DNA from: Acidobacteriota bacterium | Lineage (GTDB): Bacteria; Acidobacteriota; Vicinamibacteria; Vicinamibacterales; CAVVIG01 | Length of the DNA stretch: 49,243 nucleotides | Direction: 5' to 3' | Assembly: GCA_028876655.1 (NCBI GenBank) | Contig: JAGWRA010000226.1 | Coordinates: 1 to 49,243, forward strand | In this document: in pieces, positions 32,823-40,562 of the stretch | Layout of the letters: each line of letters starts with the position of its first letter | How positions within the stretch are numbered: position 1 is the stretch's first letter | Made by a program: the position numbers and the translations under genes | The notes under the pieces: model-generated | The model's database searches: none | Told to the model about the DNA's origin: nothing | Seen by the model: only the letters and a program-made list of their open reading frames with translations

Positions 32823-32886
32823 CACGTCGTACGTTGTACGTGGTACGTCCGCACGTTGTACGTGGCACATCGTACGTCGTACGTGA
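32823..32886. repeat. Heptad array, word TACGTNG
   Basis: Nine heptads of the type YACGTNG (CACGTCG, TACGTTG, TACGTGG, TACGTCC and so on) with one extra G in the middle. It lies in the divergent gap between padR and purE. Because TACGTA-like words are self-complementary, the array can form several hairpins. Confidence 0.85.
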
Positions 32887-32927
32887 CCTGGAACGCCCCC
32901 GGGTTCCGCCCCGGGACCCGAAGCAGG

Positions 32928-32933
32928 TATGCT
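32928..32933 (+). promoter_or_regulatory. -10 box of purE-purK
   Basis: TATGCT lies 19 bases before the purE ATG. The implied leader of about 12 bases contains the CAGGAG ribosome site. No -35 is evident. Confidence 0.35.
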
Positions 32934-32952
32934 GTGGCAGGAGCGCAGACCA

Positions 32953-33444
32953 ATGACCGATCCGGCCCCGATCGTGGGCGTCATCATGGGCAGCAAGTCC
33001 GACTGGGAGACGATGCGCCACGCCGACGAGGTGCTGACCCGGTTCGAGATCCCGCACGAGTGCCGCGTCGTCTCGGCGCACCGGACGCCGCAGTGGATGG
33101 CGGAATACGCCGGATCGGCGGCCAGCCGGGGCCTCGAGGTGATCATCGCCGGCGCCGGCGGGGCGGCCCATCTGCCCGGCATGGTGGCCGCGCAGACCCT
33201 GCTCCCGGTCATCGGCGTGCCGGTGCAGACGGCGTCGCTGCACGGCCTCGACTCGCTCCTTTCCATTGTCCAGATGCCGCGCGGGGTCCCCGTGGCCACC
33301 GTGGCCATCGGCGCGGCCGGTGCGATGAACGCCGGCCTGCTGGCCGTGGCCATCCTCGGCATCTCCCGTCCGGCCCTCCGCGAGCAACTGGCAGCCTTCC
33401 GCCAGGCGCAGGCGGAGCAGGTCCATCACGACACGCTCCCGTGA
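32953..33444 (+). CDS. purE: N5-carboxyaminoimidazole ribonucleotide mutase
   Basis: A 163-residue class I PurE. The start at 32953 follows CAGGAG. Family motifs are [12 protein letters not shown] (phosphate and substrate loop), VSAHRTP with the catalytic His, [12 protein letters not shown] and the [17 protein letters not shown] segment. It interconverts N5-CAIR and CAIR in purine synthesis. The GTG start of purK overlaps its stop, so the two are coupled, as is usual for purEK. Confidence 0.97.
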   Translation: MTDPAPIVGVIMGSKSDWETMRHADEVLTRFEIPHECRVVSAHRTPQWMAEYAGSAASRGLEVIIAGAGGAAHLPGMVAAQTLLPVIGVPVQTASLHGLDSLLSIVQMPRGVPVATVAIGAAGAMNAGLLAVAILGISRPALREQLAAFRQAQAEQVHHDTLP

Positions 33445-34574
33445 CACGCACACTCAATCCCGGATCCACCATCGGCATCCTCGGCAGCGGCCAGCTCGGG
33501 CGGATGCTCGCCCTGGCGGCCCGCCGCATGGGCTATCGCGTCCACACGCTCGCGCCCGAGGACGACACGCCGACCGGCCAGGTGGCCGATCGCGCAGTGA
33601 ACGCCGCGTACGACGACCTCGACGCGATCCGCGACTTCGCCCGCGGCGTGGACGTGATCACCTTCGAGTTCGAGAACGTCTCGGCCACGGCGGCACGGGC
33701 CGCGGCCGACATCGTCCCCGTGCGGCCCGACGGCGAGGTGCTGCACGTCACCCAGCAGCGGCTGCGCGAGAAGCGGTTCCTGGCCGATCACGGTTTCCCC
33801 GTCACGCCGTTCGCGCCGGTCGCCACGCGCGAGGAGCTGACCGCGGCCGTCGCCCGCATCGGCTGCCCGGCCGTGCTGAAGACCGCCGCGTTCGGTTACG
33901 ACGGCAAGGGGCAGGCGCGCGTCGACAGCCCCGAAGAAGCCGGCGCGGCATGGGAGGCGATCGGAGAACGCGAGGCGGTGCTCGAGGCGTTCGTCGACCT
34001 CGAAGGCGAGATCTCGGTGATTGCGGCCCGCGGGCTGGACGGGGCGTTCGCCCATTTCGGCGTCGTCCACAACACCCACCGGAACCACATCCTCGACGTC
34101 TCCGTCGCTCCGGCGCGCGTGACCGAAGGCCTCACAACCGACGCCGTCCGGATCGCGCGGGCGATCCTCGAGGCGTTCGACTACGTCGGCGTGATGGGCG
34201 TGGAGTTCTTCCTCGCGCGCGACGGGCGGCTGATGGTGAACGAGCTGGCGCCCCGCCCCCACAACTCGGGACACCTGACGGTCGACGCCTGCCGGACGAG
34301 CCAGTTCGAGCAGCAGCTGCGCGCCGTCTGCGGCCTGCCGCTCGGATCGACCGAGTACCTCATGCCGGCGGCCATGGCCAACCTGCTCGGCGACCTCTGG
34401 GAGCGGGGCGAGCCGGACTGGGCCGCCGCCTGCGCGATTCCGGAAGTGAAACTGCACCTGTACGGCAAGCGCACGCCGCGGCCCGGCCGGAAGATGGGTC
34501 ACCTGACGGCACTCGCGCCGACGCCGGAAGAGGCCGTCGCCGAAGTGCTCCGGGCCCGCCGCGCGCTCGCCTGA
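33441..34574 (+). CDS. purK: N5-carboxyaminoimidazole ribonucleotide synthase
   Basis: A 377-residue ATP-grasp enzyme. The GTG start at 33441 overlaps the purE stop (GTGA). The N-terminus has [22 protein letters not shown]; the ATP-grasp part has [11 protein letters not shown] and the metal-binding end [31 protein letters not shown] follows. It makes N5-CAIR from AIR, ATP and bicarbonate, feeding PurE. Length is standard. Confidence 0.97.
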   Translation: MTRTLNPGSTIGILGSGQLGRMLALAARRMGYRVHTLAPEDDTPTGQVADRAVNAAYDDLDAIRDFARGVDVITFEFENVSATAARAAADIVPVRPDGEVLHVTQQRLREKRFLADHGFPVTPFAPVATREELTAAVARIGCPAVLKTAAFGYDGKGQARVDSPEEAGAAWEAIGEREAVLEAFVDLEGEISVIAARGLDGAFAHFGVVHNTHRNHILDVSVAPARVTEGLTTDAVRIARAILEAFDYVGVMGVEFFLARDGRLMVNELAPRPHNSGHLTVDACRTSQFEQQLRAVCGLPLGSTEYLMPAAMANLLGDLWERGEPDWAAACAIPEVKLHLYGKRTPRPGRKMGHLTALAPTPEEAVAEVLRARRALA

Positions 34575-34644
34575 TCCGCGGCCGGTCCCGCTGGCGGCCC
34601 GGATCGCCACGCACCTCGCACGTCTCCGACCCGAAAGGCGGTTG

Positions 34645-35787
34645 ATGTCCCGTCGGTCCCGGCTGGCCCGCTTCGCCGAATACGTGCTGGACCGGTCGCT
34701 GCTGCTGGTCGCCGGCGCTGTCGCGGCCCTGATCTGGGCGAACGTCGCGCACGCCAGCTACGTGCGCGTCGCCGAGCCGCTCCACTTCCTCGTCAACGAC
34801 GTCGGCATGGTGTTCTTCTTCGCGCTCGCCGCGAAGGAGGTCTTCGAGGCCACGCTGCCGGGCGGCCCGCTCGCGTCGATGCGGCGGGCGGCCGTCCCCC
34901 TCATCGCCGCCGCCGGCGGCATGCTGGCGCCCGCGCTCATCTACCTCGGGCTCGTGCACGGACTCGGCGACGTCCGGCTGGCGCGCGGCTGGGCGATCCC
35001 CTGCGCAACCGATATCGCCTTCAGCTACCTGGTGGCACGGGCGATCTTCGGCACCCGCCACGCGGCGGTTCCGTTCCTCCTGCTGCTCGCCATCGCGGAC
35101 GATGCGCTGGGGCTGATCATCCTGGCGCTGTTCTATCCGAGCGGCCAGATCCGGCTGATCGAGTTCTTCGGCCTGCTCGCGCTCGCCCTGGCGATTGCGG
35201 CCTGGCTGCACCGCCGCCGCACGCGCAGCTACTGGCCGTTCGTCGTCGTGGCCGGGGCGGTCTCGTGGATCGCCTTCGAGCGGGGCGGCTTCCACCCGGC
35301 CCTGGCGCTCGTGCCGATCATCCCGTTCATTCCGCACGCGGTCCGCGGTCACGAGCTGATGCAGGAGACGCGGCGGCACGATCCGCTGACGCTGTTCGAG
35401 CACCAGTGGAAGACGCCGGTGCAGGCGATCCTGTTCTTCTTCGGGCTGGTGAACGCCGGCGTGCCGGTGGGCGGCATCGGGCCCGGCACGTGGATCGTCC
35501 TTGCGGCCATCGTCGCCGGCAAGCCGATCGGCATCGTCCTCAGCACGGCGGCCGCCTCGGTCGCGCGGCTGCATCGTCCGGCCGGCCTCGGCTGGCGCGA
35601 TCTGCTCGTGGTCGGCTGCGTCGCGGGCATCGGCTTCACCGTCGCCCTCTTCTTCACGACGGCAGCGTTCCCGGCGGATCATCCGCTGCTCGACCAGACG
35701 AAGATGGGGGCGCTTCTGAGCTTCGGCGCCACCATTCCCGGCTTCGCGCTGGCCTGGCTGCTCGGGGTCGGGAGGTTCGAGAGATGA
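34645..35787 (+). CDS. nhaA: Na+/H+ antiporter NhaA
   Basis: A 380-residue inner-membrane protein with about 12 helices. A GAAAGGCGG site precedes the ATG at 34645. Key acidic residues are present: D123 in CATDIAF and the ion-binding pair D152-D153 in AIADDALGLI. It exchanges protons for sodium, driving sodium out. It is placed 70 bp after purK, on the same strand but probably independent. The last codons run into a weak GACCGGA repeat. Confidence 0.96.
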   Translation: MSRRSRLARFAEYVLDRSLLLVAGAVAALIWANVAHASYVRVAEPLHFLVNDVGMVFFFALAAKEVFEATLPGGPLASMRRAAVPLIAAAGGMLAPALIYLGLVHGLGDVRLARGWAIPCATDIAFSYLVARAIFGTRHAAVPFLLLLAIADDALGLIILALFYPSGQIRLIEFFGLLALALAIAAWLHRRRTRSYWPFVVVAGAVSWIAFERGGFHPALALVPIIPFIPHAVRGHELMQETRRHDPLTLFEHQWKTPVQAILFFFGLVNAGVPVGGIGPGTWIVLAAIVAGKPIGIVLSTAAASVARLHRPAGLGWRDLLVVGCVAGIGFTVALFFTTAAFPADHPLLDQTKMGALLSFGATIPGFALAWLLGVGRFER

Positions 35788-35806
35788 CCGGAGACCGGAG
35801 ACTACG
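35786..35806. repeat. Short heptad repeat, word GACCGGA (weak)
   Basis: Two identical units of GACCGGA and a diverged third (GACTACG) start at the nhaA stop codon. Only two clean units, so this could be chance. Confidence 0.35.
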
Positions 35807-35864
35807 AAGTTTCCCCGCAACATCCGGATAGATCGGCTCCTGGTCGGCACGGTATCGTGGGCGC

Positions 35865-36968
35865 ATGACTGAGATGACTGTCGTGACGGCACGAACGAAC
35901 GACGTGGATGCTCGGCGTTGGCAGGCCGTACTGGCGCGCGACGCGCGTGCCGACGGCACCTTCGTGTACGCCGTCCGTTCCACCGGTATCTACTGCCGGC
36001 CGACCTGTGCGAGCCGCAGGCCGCGGCAAGACCAGGTCGCCTTCTTCGACGATGGCCGGGCCGCCGAGCGGGCCGGCTTCCGGGCGTGCCGGCGCTGCCG
36101 GCCGATGGAGCAGGCGGCGGGCGACCCGTGGATGGCGCGCGTGCAGCAGGCCTGCGACCTCCTGGCGCGGGCGGGGGAGACACCGATGACGCTCGAGCGA
36201 CTGAGCCGGCGGATTGGCGGCAGCCCGTCTCACGTGCAGCGCAACTTCAAGCGGATCATGGGGGTCTCGCCCCGCGAGTACGGCGACGCCTGCCGGCTGG
36301 GCCGCGTGAAGCGGAAGCTCAAGGCCGGCGAGGCGGTCACGACGGCGCTCTACGACGCCGGGTACGGATCGAGCAGCCGGCTGTACGAACGGGCGCCCGC
36401 GCAGCTGGGGATGACGCCGGCCTCGTACGCGCGTGGCGGCGCCGGGGCGGAGATCCGGTTCGTGGTCACCGATTGCCCGCTCGGCCGGCTGCTGGTGGCC
36501 GCGACTTCCCGAGGAGTCTGTGCGATCAAGCTGGGCGACAGCGACACCGCGCTCGAGCGGGAGTTGCGGCACGAGTTCCCGGCAGCGGCGATCCGGGCGG
36601 ACGCCGGCGCGCTGTCGGGACAGGTGCGGGCCGTCCTCGCCCATCTCGAGGGCCGGCGCCCCGCGCTCGACCTGCCGCTCGACCTGCGGGCGACGGCGTT
36701 CCAGTGGCAGGTGTGGCGGCAGCTCAGGGCGATCCCGCGCGGCACCACCCGGTCGTACGGCGAAATCGCCGCAGCGATCGGTCGGCCCGGCGCAGCCCGC
36801 GCCGTCGCGCGCGCCTGCGCCTCCAATCCCGTTGCGCTCGCCATCCCCTGCCACCGCGTCGTCCCCGCCACCGGCGGCACGGGCGGCTATCGGTGGGGGG
36901 TGCAGAGGAAGAAGACGATTCTGGAGAGAGAGAAGGGGAAGGCTTGTAACGTGGAACGGAGAACGTAG
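35865..36968 (+). CDS. ada: Bifunctional Ada: methylphosphotriester-DNA methyltransferase, AraC-type regulator and O6-methylguanine-DNA methyltransferase
   Basis: A 367-residue protein with the complete Ada layout. The N-terminal zinc domain has C44, C48, C75 and C78 (GIYCRPTC and ACRRC), where one Cys takes methyl groups from phosphotriesters. An AraC-type helix-turn-helix spans about 95-190 (LSRRIGGSPSHVQRNFKRIMG). The C-terminal MGMT domain has PCHRV with acceptor C329. E. coli Ada is 354 residues. The last residues (CNVERRT) are encoded by a heptad repeat, so the tail is probably not functional. It should sense alkylation damage and activate itself and perhaps the following oxygenase gene. 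No classical Ada box was seen. Confidence 0.95.
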   Translation: MTEMTVVTARTNDVDARRWQAVLARDARADGTFVYAVRSTGIYCRPTCASRRPRQDQVAFFDDGRAAERAGFRACRRCRPMEQAAGDPWMARVQQACDLLARAGETPMTLERLSRRIGGSPSHVQRNFKRIMGVSPREYGDACRLGRVKRKLKAGEAVTTALYDAGYGSSSRLYERAPAQLGMTPASYARGGAGAEIRFVVTDCPLGRLLVAATSRGVCAIKLGDSDTALERELRHEFPAAAIRADAGALSGQVRAVLAHLEGRRPALDLPLDLRATAFQWQVWRQLRAIPRGTTRSYGEIAAAIGRPGAARAVARACASNPVALAIPCHRVVPATGGTGGYRWGVQRKKTILEREKGKACNVERRT

Positions 36969-36980
36969 AACGGAGAAGGA
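36946..36980. repeat. Heptad array, word RGAACGK, overlapping the ada 3' end
   Basis: Five heptads (GTAACGT, GGAACGG, AGAACGT, AGAACGG, AGAAGGA). The first three lie within the last codons and stop of ada, the rest downstream. It shows that arrays can reach into coding sequence. Confidence 0.75.
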
Positions 36981-37054
36981 GGCCCACCCGACGGAGTGCC
37001 GCACTGAGCAGCTACGTCGCTGACCACAGGATCCGGAGCGTGAGCGACGGCCGT

Positions 37055-37076
37055 GCGTGGGGGTGGGGCCCCACGC
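37055..37076 (+). terminator. Hairpin before the 2OG oxygenase gene
   Basis: An 8-bp stem (GCGTGGGG and CCCCACGC) with loop GTGGGG ends 7 bases before the ATG at 37084. It may end ada transcription or hide the start region of the oxygenase mRNA. No T-tract. Confidence 0.4.
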
Positions 37077-37083
37077 GAACTGA

Positions 37084-37764
37084 ATGATGCCAACCTCCCT
37101 CGACAAGCAGCTGAATCAGCTCGGTTACGCGCCCGTCCCCCGCGTCCTGACGGAGGATCAGTGCGCGCGGCTGCGGGCGATGTACGACGACGACCGTCTG
37201 TTCCGCAGCACGGTTGACATGACGCGCTACCGGTTCGGCGAGGGTGAGTACAAGTACTTCGCCGACCCGCTGCCGGGCGAAGTGCAGGCGCTCCGTGTCA
37301 ACATGTACGCGCTGCTCGTGCCGGTTGCGAACGACTGGATGGAGCGGCTCGGCCGTCCGCACCGCTACCCGGCCACCCTGGACGAGTTCCGCGACCGCTG
37401 CCGCGCGCACGGGCAGACGCGGCCGACGCCGCTCCTGCTCCGCTACGAGGCGGGCGGCTACAACTGCCTCCACCAGGATCTCTACGGCGACCTGGCCTTC
37501 CCGTTCCAGCTCGTCGTCGCGCTGAGCCGCAGGGATGTGGACTACACTGGCGGGGAGTTCCTGCTGGTCGAGCAGCGGCCCCGCGCGCAGTCCCGCGGCG
37601 AGGCCGTGACCATCGAGCAGGGAGACGGGGTCATCTTCGCCAACAGCGATCGTCCGGTCGCCGGCGCCCGGGGTTTCCATCGCGTGACCATGCGGCACGG
37701 CGTGAGCCGCGTCCGGAGCGGCGAGCGGATGACGCTCGGCGTCATCTTCCACGACGCGACATAG
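37084..37764 (+). CDS. 2-oxoglutarate/Fe(II)-dependent oxygenase
   Basis: A 226-residue protein. The iron site is H130-Q-D132 (CLHQDLYGD) with H205 (MRHGVSRV), and R214 in SGERMTLG would bind the 2-oxoglutarate carboxylate. It belongs to the 2OG-Fe(II) oxygenase superfamily; it is not a standard AlkB. Position just after ada suggests a repair or stress function, but that is inference. Two ATGs occur in tandem, and either could start translation. The 46-residue membrane peptide and the TfoX-like gene follow closely. Confidence 0.88.
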   Translation: MMPTSLDKQLNQLGYAPVPRVLTEDQCARLRAMYDDDRLFRSTVDMTRYRFGEGEYKYFADPLPGEVQALRVNMYALLVPVANDWMERLGRPHRYPATLDEFRDRCRAHGQTRPTPLLLRYEAGGYNCLHQDLYGDLAFPFQLVVALSRRDVDYTGGEFLLVEQRPRAQSRGEAVTIEQGDGVIFANSDRPVAGARGFHRVTMRHGVSRVRSGERMTLGVIFHDAT

Positions 37765-37793
37765 CGTCGCGGTCCGGAAAGGAACGTGCGGAC

Positions 37794-37934
37794 GTGCCTT
37801 CGAAGATCCTCGGCGGAGCCGCAGGAATCGTCCTGCTCGTCTGGTACGTCTTCTGGCGGATCGGGCTGGTAGGACAGTTGATGCGCCGGGCCGGTCTGCG
37901 CCGTCACCGGGAGAAGCCGGGCGTGCACGGTTGA
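37794..37934 (+). CDS. 46-residue single-helix membrane peptide
   Basis: A short gene with a GTG start, preceded by GGAAAGGA about 10 bases upstream. The peptide starts MPSKILGG, has one hydrophobic helix (AGIVLLVWYVFWRIGLVG) and a strongly basic tail (MRRAGLRRHREKPG), giving an N-out, C-in topology. Its stop TGA overlaps the TTG start of the next gene, which supports real translation. Function unknown. Confidence 0.6.
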   Translation: MPSKILGGAAGIVLLVWYVFWRIGLVGQLMRRAGLRRHREKPGVHG

Positions 37935-38269
37935 CGGACAGCGCGGTGGGGCGGCAGGATCTGAAAGCGTTCCTCACCGAGTTCGCGGCCTCGCACGCGG
38001 GAGTCCGGAGCAGACCTCTTTTCGGCCGGCCGGCGCTGTTCGCCGGCCCGAGGGCGTTTGCCTCCGTGGCCGGCGGCAGCCTGCGCTTCCGGTTGCCGGC
38101 CGACCTTGCGCGCGCGGCCTGGACCCGGGCCGGCCGTCCGGCGGTACTGGCGGGACGGACGGACGGCGAGTGGGTCGTGTTCACGCCACCGCCCGGCGCC
38201 CCGCTCGGGCCGTTCGTGCCGCTGCTGGAGATGGCGGCCGCGCGCGCCGCGCAGGACTTGAAGAATTGA
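37931..38269 (+). CDS. TfoX N-terminal-like protein
   Basis: A 112-residue protein with a TTG start overlapping the upstream stop (TTGA). The stretch VRSRPLFGRPALFAGPRAFASVAGGSLRFRLP matches, in two parts, the N-terminal domain of TfoX/Sxy-type proteins (FGG-LF---FA pattern), followed by a C-terminal helix (LLEMAAARAAQDLK). In proteobacteria Sxy/TfoX controls competence; here only the small domain exists and no competence genes are near. Treat the name as a fold assignment. Confidence 0.7.
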   Translation: MTDSAVGRQDLKAFLTEFAASHAGVRSRPLFGRPALFAGPRAFASVAGGSLRFRLPADLARAAWTRAGRPAVLAGRTDGEWVVFTPPPGAPLGPFVPLLEMAAARAAQDLKN

Positions 38270-38292
38270 GGAAAGAGACGAGATAGCGATTC

Positions 38293-39540
38293 ATGAGCAG
38301 ATCTCACGCGATCCGCTACGGCGTCTCGCCCTGGCTGCACGGATTCCCGAAGTCGCGGCAACCCAGCCATCCGCGCCACCGCGGCGCGCTCGACGTCGAC
38401 GTGGCGATTGTCGGCGGCGGACTCACCGGCTGCGCGACGGCGTATGCCTTCGCGGCGGCCGGCGTGCAGGTGGCGGTGTTCGAGCGCGATCGGATCGGCC
38501 GGGGTGCGACGGCCTTCACGGGCGGGACGATTGCCGGCGATCCGGGGCTCGACTTCGCGGTGCTCGAGCGGATGCACGGCCGCCGCGCCGCGCGGCATCT
38601 CTGGGAGGCCTGGCGCCGGGCCGCGCTCGATGCGGTGGCGACACTGCGGCGCCTGCGCGTTCCCTGCCGGATGGCGCCGCGCGACGAACTGTGGATTGCG
38701 GGCCGCGACGCGGCGGCCGAGAAGCGGCTCCGCCGCGAATGGCAGGCCCGCCGGACCGCTGGCGTGGAGGCCAGCCTGGTTCATGGCGCGGCGCTGGCGC
38801 GCGAGGTGGGGACCGCCGCCTCGGTGGCGATCCGGACGCGCGGTCACGCGCAGGTCGATCCCTACCGCGCCTGCCTGGGGCTGGCGTCAGCGGCCGTGAA
38901 GCGGGGCGCGCAGATCTTCGAGCAGTCGCCGGTCGGGCGGATCCGCTTCAGCCGGCGCGACGTGTCGCTGCAGACCGGCGGCGGTACGGTGACGGCCCGC
39001 CGCGTCATCATCACCACCGGCCTGCCGACGGCGGAGTTCAAGCCGCTGCGCCGCCACGTCCCGGCGGTCGACACCTACTTCGTGATGACCGAGCCGGTTC
39101 CGGCCATCGTCCGGAAGTCGGCCGGGCCGGCGTCGGTCGTCCTGCGCGACAGCCACGAGCCGCCGCATTACCTGCGCTGGGACGACGAGGGGCGTCGGGT
39201 GGTGTTCAGCGGGGCGGGCCAGCCGGCCGTGCCGGCGCGGCAGCTGGAGAAGACGCTGGTCCAGCGGACGGGACAGCTGATGTACGAGCTGTCGCTGCTG
39301 TATCCTGCGATCTCCGGTCTCCAGGCGGAGTACGGCTGGTCGGCGACGGGCGGGCGGACGGCCGACGGGCTACCCTACATCGGCCCCCACCGGAACTACC
39401 CCCACCATCTCTTCGCGCTCGGCCAGGCGGGTCACGGCATCGCCGGCTCGTTCCTCGCCAGCCGCCTGCTGCTGCGCGAGCACCTCGGCGAGCCGAGCAA
39501 GGCCGACGAGCTGTTCGCCTTCACGCGATCGCCGAGCTGA
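38293..39540 (+). CDS. FAD-dependent oxidoreductase, DAO family
   Basis: A 415-residue flavoprotein. The dinucleotide-binding motif is VDVAIVGGGLTGCATAYAF (GxGxxG), followed by VFERDRIGRGATAFTGG, a typical DAO second strand and loop. The C-terminus has GYSWSATGGRTADG-like sequence (here EYGWSATGGRTADGLPYIG) and LGQAGHGIAGSF that closes the FAD site. It resembles gamma-glutamylputrescine oxidase and glycine-oxidase relatives, oxidising a C-N bond of an amine or amino acid. Substrate unknown. It is convergent with the aldolase operon. Confidence 0.88.
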   Translation: MSRSHAIRYGVSPWLHGFPKSRQPSHPRHRGALDVDVAIVGGGLTGCATAYAFAAAGVQVAVFERDRIGRGATAFTGGTIAGDPGLDFAVLERMHGRRAARHLWEAWRRAALDAVATLRRLRVPCRMAPRDELWIAGRDAAAEKRLRREWQARRTAGVEASLVHGAALAREVGTAASVAIRTRGHAQVDPYRACLGLASAAVKRGAQIFEQSPVGRIRFSRRDVSLQTGGGTVTARRVIITTGLPTAEFKPLRRHVPAVDTYFVMTEPVPAIVRKSAGPASVVLRDSHEPPHYLRWDDEGRRVVFSGAGQPAVPARQLEKTLVQRTGQLMYELSLLYPAISGLQAEYGWSATGGRTADGLPYIGPHRNYPHHLFALGQAGHGIAGSFLASRLLLREHLGEPSKADELFAFTRSPS

Positions 39541-39548
39541 CGATCAAC

Positions 39549-39572
39549 CACGAAGACACGGAAGCACGAAGG
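39549..39572. repeat. Octamer repeat, word CACGAAGR
   Basis: Three 8-bp units: CACGAAGA, CACGGAAG, CACGAAGG, just after the oxidoreductase stop. The period is 8 rather than 7, so this may be a related but distinct array. Confidence 0.5.
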
Positions 39573-39591
39573 GGAGCAGGGCTGAGCTATC

Positions 39592-39626
39592 GCAACGGGC
39601 AATGAGCAATGAGCAACGGGTATTGC
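39592..39626 (+). repeat. 35-bp heptad element, GCAAYGR x4 plus GTATTGY (copy 3)
   Basis: Units: GCAACGG, GCAATGA, GCAATGA, GCAACGG and closing GTATTGC. It has the same structure as the copies at 4853-4887 and 18868-18902. Confidence 0.85.
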
Positions 39627-39658
39627 TCAAAGCCGGGCGCAGGCGATGGTTGCTGCTC

Positions 39659-39720
39659 GTTGGACGTTGGACGTCGGACGTCGGACGATGGGAATGGACG
39701 TTGGACGTCGGACGTCGGAC
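39659..39720. repeat. Heptad array, word GTYGGAC
   Basis: Units GTTGGAC twice, GTCGGAC twice, a disturbed GATGGGA plus ATGGAC, then GTTGGAC and GTCGGAC twice, running up to the aldolase stop at 39735. The two halves are near-identical, suggesting a duplicated block. It lies between convergent genes. Confidence 0.85.
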
Positions 39721-39734
39721 GTGACGACGTTCCC

Positions 39735-40562
39735 CTACCGCCCCGCCGCCCTGCGTCCCAGCACCAGCGCCTCCGGATCGGTGGCCATGATCACGCGGAA
39801 GCCCTGTTCGACGCGCCGGACGATCTCCTGCTGGCCGGCGGTGATGCCGCAGGGGACGCCGGCGTCCTTCGCGGCCGCGAGGACGGTCTGAATCGCCTGC
39901 TCGGTCGCGTCGCGGTCCCACGCGTACGAAACCGACAGGTCGCCGGGCGCGGCGACGACGACGCTCAGGCCGGGCGTCCGGGCGATGGCCGATGCGTGGC
40001 GGACGCCGAGCGGGTTCTCGATGAGCGCCATGCTGACGAGCTCGCCGTCCGGGTCGAGCGGCCAGACGTCGGCCGCCCGCAGGTAGTCCATCAGCGACAG
40101 CCCCCAGAGGCGGCAGGCGGTGAACGGGCCGGCGCCGCGCTGGCCCGCCGGTTCGGCGTCCGGCGTGCCGGGCGCGTGCGGATAGCGCATCGCGCGGACC
40201 AGGCTCAGCGCCTGCTCGGCCGTCTCGATGTGCGGCACGATCACGCCGTGCACGCCCTGATCGAGCACCTGCTTCACCATCCAGTGGTTCATCTCGCGGC
40301 CGTAGGCGGGAATCCGCGCGAGCACGGGATGGTCGGTGCCGGGCCGGCCGCGCCGCAGGATGGCGGCCGGATCGATCGTGAACTGCAGCCAGGTCCGGAG
40401 TTCGGTCACGTCCAGCGGGCTGTGTTCCATGTCGTAGAACACGAAGTCCAGCTGGTCGTTGCGGACGATGCCCGCCGCGCCGTCCGGGCTCCTGTTGTCG
40501 GCGAACAGGCCGAACACCGTCCGGCCCTCGGCGAGCAGGCTGATCATCCGGTTGTGCCGCAT
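39735..40562 (-). CDS. HpcH/HpaI-type class II aldolase/citrate lyase family protein
   Basis: A 275-residue protein whose ATG overlaps the stop of the DedA gene and follows GGAAGGGTGGAG. Family features are DFVFYDMEHSPLD near the N-terminus, MALIENPLGVRHASAI (metal-binding Glu) and VVVAAPGDLSVSY (metal-binding Asp). HpaI enzymes use a divalent metal and pyruvate-type enolates to make or break C-C bonds in 2-keto-3-deoxy acids. It is the last gene of a four-gene operon, whose other members suggest a biosynthetic rather than aromatic-catabolic role. Confidence 0.88.
   Translation of the reverse strand: MRHNRMISLLAEGRTVFGLFADNRSPDGAAGIVRNDQLDFVFYDMEHSPLDVTELRTWLQFTIDPAAILRRGRPGTDHPVLARIPAYGREMNHWMVKQVLDQGVHGVIVPHIETAEQALSLVRAMRYPHAPGTPDAEPAGQRGAGPFTACRLWGLSLMDYLRAADVWPLDPDGELVSMALIENPLGVRHASAIARTPGLSVVVAAPGDLSVSYAWDRDATEQAIQTVLAAAKDAGVPCGITAGQQEIVRRVEQGFRVIMATDPEALVLGRRAAGR

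Noticed and set aside
32823-32886. CRISPR array
   Set aside because: The repeated units are 7 bp, degenerate and directly adjacent without spacers.
32700-33440. Upstream extension of the purK frame and of the padR frame through the gap
   Set aside because: The extensions run through heptad repeats and other genes; the coupled GTG of purK and the promoter next to padR fix the real starts.
36969-37083. tRNA gene in the gap after ada
   Set aside because: No cloverleaf, T-loop GGTTCGAAT-type sequence or acceptor stem was found here or in the other gaps.
37931-38269. Competence regulator Sxy/TfoX
   Set aside because: Only the small N-terminal-type domain is present and no competence gene is nearby; kept as a fold-level name.
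39659-39720. CRISPR or VNTR from sequencing error
   Set aside because: The units are degenerate heptamers with no spacers, and the same period occurs at many other sites with other words, so neither CRISPR nor a local artefact explains it.
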